From assembly GCA_947462335.1 (NCBI GenBank), contig OX381704.1:44830942-44894941 (forward strand): a stretch of DNA of 64,000 nt, read 5' to 3'. The position numbers were made by a program, and so were the translations under genes. Within the stretch, counting starts at the first letter, position 1. Every line of letters starts with the position of its first letter. The notes under the pieces are model-generated. The model saw nothing but the letters and a program-made list of their open reading frames with translations, did no database searches and was not told the origin of the DNA. This DNA comes from Harmothoe impar. Its lineage: Eukaryota; Annelida; Polychaeta; Phyllodocida; Polynoidae. Shown piece after piece: positions 56,527-64,000 of the stretch.

Positions 56527-56990
56527 AGCTGCTGTACTACCTCATATATATAGAAAGTTCGATTTATGCATAGTTGTTAAGAGTATGCTTGTTGGAGTGT
56601 ACTGGTAGCATCCCAATACATTTTGTGTCTTTTAACCATGCTAAATTTAAGGAAATAGATGAGGAAAAATAAAATGCTTCCAGCATTCTATTCAGCACTT
56701 AATTATATCAACAAGGGAGTGCCATCTACCGGGATACACCTGTACTAGTAGACTGTGTTTGTGAGTTGAGCAATGGAAAACCTCCATGCTCCTCTCCACT
56801 CACTACTGCAACCTGATGGCTTTGGTCAACACTAAATATCCAAGCCCCTCCAGAATAAAGATAGTAGTTGAGATTGAATCCTGTCTAACATAATATTAAG
56901 ACTTTCTTCTCAGAACAAATGACAGATTATAAGAGGGAAAGGATTATACAATAATCTGAGAATCAAATGAGGAAAATGTAGGTTTGAGAG
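56527..56990. repeat. About 470-bp dispersed repeat, second copy
   Basis: Partner of 20416-20890, same orientation. This copy has AAATGACAGATTATAAGAGG near its end and is moderately diverged. Non-coding. Confidence 0.75.
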
Positions 56991-57008
56991 TGGGAGGAGG
57001 TATGTAAT

Positions 57009-57146
57009 AGATAGACTATGGTTATGATAGGGTATGTAGGATTAATCACAGCTTGTTGGTAGGGCCAGACGAGGGAGAAGCTCAAGTCGCCCTACCAGCA
57101 AGCTGTGGTTAATTCTAATACCCTATCATAACCATTGTCTATCTGT
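57009..57146. mobile_element. 138-bp hairpin element with about 55-bp arms
   Basis: AGATAGAC(T)ATGGTTATGA then TAGGGTAT, and TTAATCACAGCTTGTTGGTA on the left, pair with TACCAGCAAGCTGTGGTTAA and ATACCCTATCATAACCAT then GTCTATCT on the right. The loop is about 25 bp. It is followed at once by a second small inverted pair, AACCACGGT (57150) and ACCGTGGTT (57204). Confidence 0.8.
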
Positions 57147-57213
57147 TTGAAACCACGGTATGCAATATACCCAAGGTGTGAAGCCTTTGTCTTAGCCGAC
57201 CACCGTGGTTTAA

Positions 57214-59220
57214 AGCAGCTTTGATCTCCTCTAACTGTATTCTTATATCTGTATCTATATGTAAGCGTGTTTTTATAGCCTATGGACTTTTTGTACTACG
57301 ATTGAGTCTGAAATAAAGATTTGAATTGAAATTGAACCCGGGCTGTGAATTGTAGGTGTTAAGACTCCACCATGGATAACAACCACAGGAGGATTGTAGT
57401 CATGGTGTAATTTGGCCCTCTGACATGTATACTGGCATGGTACTATATATAGCTGATGCTGACTACCAATTTAAGCATACGCTTCTGACTAAGACGAACT
57501 ACCAACCGTGTATTCCTGTAGGATAGGAGGCTAGGTCGAGAGCTTGTCCTCGCTATTGACCTGTCCCATATAGCAACCTAGTTTTCTTGAAGCTGTCTCA
57601 CTCCAATTAACAACAACAATACTCACTGGCATGAACTTTGAGAGGGTCTCTTGTACAGTAGTAGTGGTTTTACCAGTCTATTAACGATAAAAAGACCTTC
57701 AAAGTCAAGGTTGATACCTCAAAATACCCACTCTTGAATGCTAAAATGATATATACCTTCCTCAGCCTCTAGACTACAACACGTCTTTTTTCTATTAGTA
57801 GCACAATCCCAAAAATACCTTCCAAAATAAAATTTGGGTAGGCCCCAAAAAAAGGGTGGGTCGGAATACCTGACTATAAATGTGGAAATTTCTTACCCCA
57901 CCTACTTGGAACTTGAACTTGACAATATCATGGGGGATGAAGGGCATTCAAATGCTCAATGTTTAATCTCAAACAGGGTGTGCCTAGTCCCCGATGTCGA
58001 CCTATTTTAAGCCTAGCAATAGGCCCTACTAGGCTACTTGCTTGCGCTAAGGCCAGTAAGGGAGTGGTCACTCTTAATTGGACCCCAAAAAAAGTTGTGT
58101 TCAGGCATGACTCAATTTTTCAGGGCCTAGGTCTACCGGATTTTTTTTTTGAAAGGCATTTTTGGGATTTTACCTGACCTCACCTCCCCCTTAATGTATA
58201 GAAATAACCACTCCCTATGGCCAGGTTCACACTTTACTGTGACTATACATGGTTAAAAGTCGACACGGGCGACACAGCCCTTTTAAAAATCGACGGACAC
58301 AAAGATTTAGGGTACCAGGAGTTTCTATTAGATAAAAATCGACACGGCAACATGGCACCTTTCCCAAAATTTGACACGTCGACACAGTCAAAATTCTGGG
58401 CACCCATGTATCATCACTATACTAATACATGTACTTGAGGTGTCGTGGTTGTGGCTGTTCCCTGTCACTGCTAATCGACCCTTTAAAAACAAAATCACCT
58501 ATAGCAGGTGGTACACATGTATCTATCTGTGGAGGAGGGTCAATACAGAAACGTAATTATATGGGGTTCTCACTGTAGGGCAAGCACTTGCCATGAAGGG
58601 AGGAAGCAATCAACTCCCAATCAACTTTCCACCATCATTTATAGTTCTGTATCAGTTGCAGCAGAAAGTTACATTTTTGAAGGGTATATGACATTAGCAA
58701 AGTTTGAGGAAACGCTTCGTCCCTCCCTGGTTATCTTGTGGCTGAACACTGTTGTGAAACTTTTAACCAGGACCAAATAAAAACTTATTAAAAAAATCAT
58801 AACCGATACTAAATGTAGAGAGAATGGATATTTGGAGCCTACAACCAATGAATATAAATGCCACATACTGGGGCTAATCCTGGGTGTAAGATTGGTACCG
58901 GTGTTGGGCGCAATTTGCCAATCGGCGCAGAACGCCAACCTGCAGTGCACTCTGTACAAATGTCTGCAAGTTTCTAATTAAGTTATTTCATGAACATTAA
59001 GATTGATTGAGTCAATGTGTTTTTGATAGATGGATGTATTTGATTTTTCCATTTTTACGGAATTATCATTTCATTTCGACTTGTTTGTGTTGAATTGATT
59101 CCGAGACTTACAAATGAATAATGTACTCGCACATTCCCTGAGATTTGTATCCTGCGCAGATTGGCATTCTGCGCAGCGCCAATCTTGCGCTATTTGTAAA
59201 TGGCGCAACACCAGTACGCA
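57214..59220. other. Intergenic stretch, no gene recognised
   Basis: Mixed AT-rich sequence. 58240-58480 has repeated GTCGACAC / ATCGAC words resembling those near 940-1090 and 29380-29520. 58905-59200 contains a GGCGCAATTTGCCAATCGGC / GCGCAGATTGGC inverted theme. No exon-like frame. Confidence 0.45.
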
Positions 59221-59683
59221 AAAATTTCCGACCCCTCCTGATGGGGGGGGGGGGGGGGGGGGGTCATAAAAAATGCTGACCCCTTTTGAGGGAGGGGAGG
59301 GGGGGAGGATAAGAAATTATGCTCCTTTTTTTAGCAAAAAAGCCTGTGCGTTACTATAGTTCAAAGGGGGGGAAGTTTCGGCGAGGGGGGCGTGAAACGT
59401 TCTACACGCTTTTGAGGAGGGGGGTGGACAAAAATTTTGCACCTCCGCATGAAATCTCACAACCCCCCCTGGGCACTGTAATTAATGAATGAAAACTCCC
59501 TTACAAAGGCTTCAGATTACAGCCTAGGCCTACTAATTATATGATAGAGCGACTTTAGGGAGTGATCATTTTTTAACAACAGGGGGGGGGGGGGGTGGTG
59601 GGTTTCCGTGCGGAGCGTGCGAAATTTTTTACACCCCCTCCTGGTCAAGGGGTCAACATTTTTTACCCCCCCCCCCCCCCTTA

Positions 59684-61176
59684 GGGAGGGTTCATTATTT
59701 ATGGCCGGGGTCGGGGTGAGCATTTCAGGGGGGGGGCACTTTTTTTTAGGGGTATTCAAAGGGGGGGGGGGGCGCCTTTATTTTTTACCCTTTTCTTAGG
59801 GGGGGCCTTTTTATAGGGGTATTCCTTAAAATGTCGCGAATTTAGTATGTTGAAATGTCGCGAATTATGGTAAGAGCTTGTGTTATATTCTACCAAATTA
59901 CATCAATGTTTTCAAAATTTTCGAAAATTTTCCTCAAACTCCCAGTAAATTTCTCACTGCATCGCATTTGACAATCTGAATCGGCCACCGCTGGCCTCAT
60001 GTAAGCACTGGGTGTATGGAGCTTCTAATTTATAAGCGCTGGGGCCCTTAAACTCAACCGTATGTAAGTCAAAAAACAATGATTGAGTGTCTGAGGTATA
60101 GAGGTTTGACTATTATCACTCACCAGCAAGTATCACGAGACTTTTACACTAAGGGAGGGTTCATTATTTATGGCAGGGGGGGGGGGGTGAGCATTTGAGG
60201 GGGGGGGGCAATTTTTTTTAGGGGTATTCAAAGGGGGGGGGCCTTTTTTTTTACCCTAAATTCCTAAAAATGTCGCGAATTTAGTACGTTGAAATGTCGC
60301 GAATTTTGGTAACAGCCTGTGTTATATTTTACCAAATTATGTCAATATTTTCAAAATTTTCCTCAAACTCCCATCAAATTTCTCACTGCATCACTTTTGA
60401 CACTCAGAATAGCCCACCGTTTTGTCAGTCTTCAAAAAAGTGCCGGACTCATGTAAGCACTGAGGGTATGGGAGCTTCCAATTTATAAGCACTGGGGCCC
60501 TTAAACTCAAAGGTATGTAAGTCAAGTGTCTGAGGTTTGACTATTATCACTCACCAGCGAGTATCATGAGACGTTTACACTAAAACACCTTACGAATGGA
60601 TGTATTTGTTGCAAGGTAGTAAATTGTAGGTAAAAAAGTGCCCAGGATTAAATGCATACAATTAGTAGACACCAACATCGTTTTTGTAATAAAGTTGAAA
60701 ACGATCCAGGGTGAGGGGGGGGGGCGCTTTTTTTCAACCTATTCGGAGGGGGGGGGGGCCTTTTTTTTTCAACCTATTCGGAGGGGGGGGGGCCAATTAT
60801 TTTTGACGTATTCGATTTGCCAAACGCTCACCCCCCCCCCCCTGCCATAAATAATGAACCCTCCCTAAAACACTTTACAAGTCAAATGTATGTATAAAAA
60901 AAAAAAATTTATTGCAAGTTAGTAAATTGTAGGTAAAAAAGGCCCAAGGATTACATGCATAGCCAACATTTAGTATACGCTAAATGTCGTTTTTGTAATA
61001 AAGTTAAAAATGATGTAGGGTCCGGGGGGGGGGGGCGCTTTTTTAAACCTATTCCGAGTGGGGGGGGGGGGTCTTTTTTTTTCAACCTATTCCGAGGGTG
61101 GGGGGGCAATTATTTTTGACATATTCGTTTTGCCAAACGCTCACCCCCACCCCTGCCATAAATAATGAATCCTCCC
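59684..61176. mobile_element. Outer GGGAGGGTTCATT element, TTA duplication
   Basis: Inverted ends GGGAGGGTTCATTATTTATG and the complement (61137-61176) are flanked by TTA at 59681-59683 and 61177-61179. A second copy of the same element is inserted inside it. Without that copy it is about 777 bp. The interior has AAATGTCGCGAATT repeats and long G-runs. No ORF. Confidence 0.88.
60153..60865. mobile_element. Inner GGGAGGGTTCATT element inserted in its own family member, TAA duplication
   Basis: The 713-bp element has ends GGGAGGGTTCATTATTTATG and CATAAATAATGAACCCTCCC. TAA lies at 60150-60152 and 60866-60868. Removing it restores TTTACAC-TAA-AACAC in the outer copy, the same words the inner copy has uninterrupted at about 60575-60590. 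Confidence 0.92.
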
Positions 61177-61308
61177 TTAGGATTGAAAATCGGCTTGCGC
61201 GCGGGCCCTTTGAAGCATACCCATAGGCCTAGTAACGCGCGGGCTTTTTGGCTCAAAACAGGTTGAATTTTTTTGCCCCCCCCCCCCCCGTCAAGGGGTC
61301 CAAATTTA

Positions 61309-61686
61309 GGGAGTGCTCATTTTTTAACAACAGGGGGGTGGATTAGGGGGGGGGGGGGGGTAAGAAATTTGGACCCCTTGACCGGGGGGGGGTAAAAAAT
61401 TTAGACCCCTCTTGGGAGGGGGGGGGGTCAAAAAAATTCAACCTGTTTTGAGGGAAAAAGCCTGCGCGTTACTATGCTACAAAGGGGCGCGGGGGGGGGG
61501 GGGTTAAAAAATTTCGACCCCTCTAGGGGGGGGGGGTGAAAATTTTTCGAATGAGTATCAGTCTGTATCCGGAGGAATTTACCCTACTGACGTGAGACGA
61601 TCGGGAGGCTTAGTAGGGGTACGAGAGTGGCTAGAAATCTCACCGCCCCCCCCCCCCCCCCCTGTTGTTAAAAAATGAGCTTTCCC
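61309..61686. mobile_element. 378-bp GGGAGTGCTC element, TTA duplication
   Basis: The ends are GGGAGTGCTCATTTTTTAAC and GTTAAAAAATGAGCTTTCCC, with TTA at 61306-61308 and 61687-61689. The interior is G-runs interleaved with AAATTTGGACCCCTTGACC blocks. No ORF. Confidence 0.88.
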
Positions 61687-61826
61687 TTATTATTTAGGCT
61701 TATAGACTCCTAGCCTGTAGTGTAGGCCTAGTTATAAGATTCTGCGCTAGGGCTAGCCTTACCACATCGCTGGTAAACTAAGGACAAAACTGACGTGTCG
61801 TAACTGATGGAAATTAAACTTACCAA

Positions 61827-62100
61827 TCTAACTGTGACAAGGCATTCGATCTGAGGTGTATACGCCTTTTTCCGCTGTAGATTATAAGTTTGGGAATGAA
61901 AACACGGGCGCATCCGCGTGATTCCAAAAACGACCGACGACCCAAGTGCAAGGTCAAGGGCAATCATCCACTCTCCAAGCTGAGATCCCCCATCTATGCA
62001 ACGCAAAGAATCTGCCCGAAGTTTAACTAGGTCACGGCTATGAGGTACTGAAAGGGCTTTCGGCAAATGTTTAGACAGTCACGCCCGTACGTTCTCGTTC
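61827..62100 (-). other. Probable non-coding 5' exon on the minus strand, perhaps of CIPC
   Basis: A moderately CpG-rich segment (CGTCGGTCG, CACGCGGATGCGCCCG) ends on the minus strand at a consensus donor, ATTG-GTAAGT (61826). It has no ATG-started frame reaching the donor with a conserved-looking protein. CIPC lies downstream in the right orientation, and its first coding exon seems to need an upstream exon. The link is inference. Confidence 0.35.
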
Positions 62101-62307
62101 ATTATAAATAATGCAATATTTTGCATATTGAAAGAACATTAAATAATGTCCAAACTGCAGATGGAAGTTCTCCGAAAGGCACAACTCTGTCAAAGACTAA
62201 ATTTAATGACGACTTTCTTTGCGTCGCGCACCTGCCCTGATCGCGGTTGTTGGTAGTAACAAATATGGCCGCTTAGCAGGAATTGAACGACGAAAACAAT
62301 CCCTAAA
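62101..62307. promoter_or_regulatory. Probable bidirectional promoter region
   Basis: Compact interval between a minus-strand donor-bearing exon and a plus-strand first coding exon. It includes a CpG-rich patch (GCGTCGCGCACC, GATCGCGG) and AAATATGGCCGC, which resembles a YY1 site. No TATA box at the expected place on the plus strand. Confidence 0.4.
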
Positions 62308-62332
62308 ATGGCTGGGAAAACACGCAGACGAG
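62308..62332 (+). CDS. Possible first coding exon of a plus-strand gene
   Basis: ATG in good context (CTAAAATGG) reads MAGKTRRR and one further base, then GTATGA as donor. It is short and lysine/arginine-rich, with a CpG-rich upstream region. The gene would continue beyond the window or through later exons. I cannot name it. Confidence 0.35.
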
Positions 62333-62454
62333 GTATGAAAAGTTATTATGTAGTCTTGAATAGTTGCATATTATGTCTTGCTTCCCGGAAAGGTAGGCAT
62401 GAACTATTATGATCTACTGTGAAGGAGGTTATCAGTGTCTCACTGTGCCCGTAT

Positions 62455-62585
62455 TGAAGTCACAGTGCCACTGGCACTGTCACTGTCACTGTGACTCGTG
62501 ATTATAGAGGTGAGTCACACTCACAGAGTGTCACCAAATTGCTGACACTAAGTGACAGTGTCACTGTGACACTGAGTGACTCCCT
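62455..62585. repeat. GTCACTGTGAC palindrome-rich simple repeat
   Basis: CACTGTCACTGTCACTGTGA, GTGACAGTGTCACTGTGACA and variants form a low-complexity, self-complementary cluster. Non-coding. Confidence 0.8.
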
Positions 62586-62872
62586 CATTCAACAATGTTT
62601 GAAAAAAAGGTCAGTAGGCAGTCTAGGGGTTAGTACTAGCCTAGGCCTAAGGCTGTAGTAGTTCGACACTTCTACCCCTGTAAGTGAAACCATGTGCCTT
62701 TGGGCTAACCAAGTTACTCTGCCAATCTGGCAGAGTAGCTATTTTGGTGGAAGTATTCACTCTTCAGTCTAATGTTTCCAGCCACATGTCCCTCAATGTA
62801 TATTCACCTGTTCATCATCCACAAGGTATTCCTAATACATAAATAGATCTGTAATCCTGGCTTTGTTTGATG

Positions 62873-63291
62873 CCCGGGGGGGCCACTCCCTATCTTTTCT
62901 ATAGTCACTATATGCGAACATCACCCAAAATTTCCTACCCTTATCAAGGGGCGAAATTTTCAAAAATCACACCCTTTTCAAGGCAAATTTAGTGAAAAAA
63001 CAGACCCTAATCACAAGTAACCCTTGAAAAATGTACCCCAATCATAGGTGACCCTGAAAAGAAATACGCGAATCAAGGGTGACTCAAACATATCATAGCA
63101 AAATTAAGTTTAATAAACCTTCAAAGAGTGATTATGGTCTGAAAATACACCCCTTTCTCCCAAAATTTGCTCAAAATGTAACCCTTATCACGGGCCCTCG
63201 CGGGTCCGTGCCTAGGACCCAAAAACGGACCCTTTCCCTTGGAATCGTGTTCACACATAGTATCCAATGCTGAGGGAGTGGCCCCCCCGGG
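62873..63291. mobile_element. 419-bp MITE with 8-bp target duplication GTTTGATG
   Basis: Inverted ends CCCGGGGGGGCCACTCCCT are perfect over 19 bp. A direct GTTTGATG lies at 62865-62872 and 63292-63299. The interior is diverged repeats of ACCCTTATCA / TCAAGGGTGA. No ORF. The 8-bp duplication suits hAT-like mobilisation, but the CCCGGG terminus is not typical. Confidence 0.9.
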
Positions 63292-63392
63292 GTTTGATGT
63301 CAACTCCACTCCTCTGGGACACCCCTCCCACCACTTCTCCCTGCTGTTGATATCAAAATGTGTGACATACACTAACATTGACATGTTTGCAG

Positions 63393-63461
63393 CAGTATAA
63401 GAATGCTGGACATGTGGAGTACCTTTTGGGGAACAGGATTGACTATTTTGAGGGAGTGGCA
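63393..63461 (+). CDS. Possible 23-codon exon
   Basis: Acceptor TTTGCAG and donor GTGAGT bound a phase-0 frame reading QYKNAGHVEYLLGNRIDYFE then GVA. The sequence looks protein-like (GNRIDYF), but it does not join 62332 in phase without another exon. A loose likeness to the SEC62 N-terminal domain (G-R-hydrophobic-DYF) is too weak to name it. Confidence 0.3.
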
Positions 63462-64000
63462 GTGAGTACATTTATGAGAACAACACCCTTTTTACTCCCA
63501 TTATAGTAGCTGCAACTGCGCCAGATGTGTCCGACTAATACTAGGCTATAGGCCCTGGCCTAGGTATACGTGTTAAAACATTCTTACTGTCATCAATGGC
63601 CGACCTATGCAGGTGGCGCTGCGGGCGTAGGCCGCAGTAGTAAGGATGTTGCTGCAAACAATGCAGCTGTGTGCTGTTTTTTCCCATACTGAACAATACA
63701 AAAGATGTAGTAGCTGGCACCCTGTGCCTGTGTATTCAACCTTTGGGGCCCGATTTAGGGCCTTTTACCCCCTACATAGCTTAGATATTTTAACCGAGTG
63801 GCAAGCACTATATGGACATGCATATATGTCAGCCATAGATCCCTAGCTTTTGAAAATTTCGAGAAATCTGAGTTTTAGCAAGATTTCTAGTACTTAAGCT
63901 ATATAGAGTTGGCGGCCACTTTCAGCAGGGTACATAATGGTAGAAATCGTATCATATCTAAGTTAACACTATCAATACAATGGAATATATATGTTATAAA
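63462..64000. other. Unassigned end of window
   Basis: No exon, repeat or RNA gene recognised. AT content rises towards the end. Confidence 0.4.

Larger units (their letters stand above)
59558..61308. mobile_element. GGGAGTGATC-end element, interrupted by nested insertions
   Basis: The left end TTA-GGGAGTGATCATTTTTTAA then CAACAGGGGG (element from 59558) is the terminus also seen at 61309 and 17198. Its body is interrupted at 59684 by another element. After 61179 sequence of the same family (GCGCGGGC, CAGGTTGAATTTTTTT, GTCAAGGGGTCC) resumes. Its own right end is not resolved, so the stated end is approximate. Confidence 0.55.

Noticed and set aside
61728..62066. 112-residue minus-strand frame as a protein-coding exon
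   Set aside because: It has no true ATG at its start, reads through a consensus donor at 61826 and has no conserved-looking motif. Better explained as a non-coding exon plus intron.
63393..63461. Naming the exon-like stretch as SEC62
   Set aside because: Only a G-R-I-D-Y-F likeness over a few residues, and the phase does not match the preceding candidate exon.

Overview
The window is animal genomic DNA. It has intron-rich genes with GT-AG splice sites, AT-rich introns, very many short inverted-repeat transposons and one Penelope-like retroelement. Gene content (KIF16B, CIPC) and repeat style suggest an invertebrate metazoan. I cannot name the species from sequence alone.

Layout. (1) 1-21111, plus strand: the 3' part of a KIF16B (SNX23-type) kinesin gene. 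I assembled 31 exons whose splice phases all agree; they total 3846 bp (1281 codons plus stop) and cover the second half of the motor, an FHA domain, a long coiled coil and a C-terminal PX domain. The intron before the first FHA exon holds about 26 tandem copies of a 94-bp unit made from that intron's 3' splice site and the start of the FHA exon. (2) 21112-37272: a repeat-rich stretch between convergent genes. It includes a 3036-bp fold-back element (21744-24779) with 26-bp terminal inverted repeats and a perfect 8-bp target duplication, plus further fold-back and dispersed repeats. (3) 37407-56122, minus strand: a CIPC (CLOCK-interacting pacemaker) homologue in five coding exons of 1449 bp, with the conserved C-terminal CIPC block followed by a long glutamine tract. 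Its 16.4-kb first intron holds a full-length Penelope-like element (40168-46152) and an unrecognised Y/P/Q-rich ORF. (4) 56123-64000: a transposon graveyard, including same-family elements nested inside one another with TTA/TAA duplications (59558-61686). A probable bidirectional promoter follows near 62.1-62.3 kb, with a possible first exon on each strand.

How the parts relate. KIF16B and CIPC are convergent and functionally unrelated: KIF16B moves PI(3)P-positive early endosomes along microtubules, and CIPC represses CLOCK-BMAL1. The Penelope-like element has terminal repeats identical by eye, an ORF1 with an RGG-rich tail, and an ORF2 with reverse transcriptase and GIY-YIG endonuclease. 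The ORF2 frame overlaps ORF1 by about 280 bp in the -1 frame and has no early ATG, suggesting frameshifted or non-AUG translation. Hammerhead-like cores lie in both terminal repeats.

The observations most worth a second look are the splice-site-bearing minisatellite in KIF16B, the 3-kb fold-back element, the nested inverted-repeat elements, and the overlapping-frame Penelope-like element.
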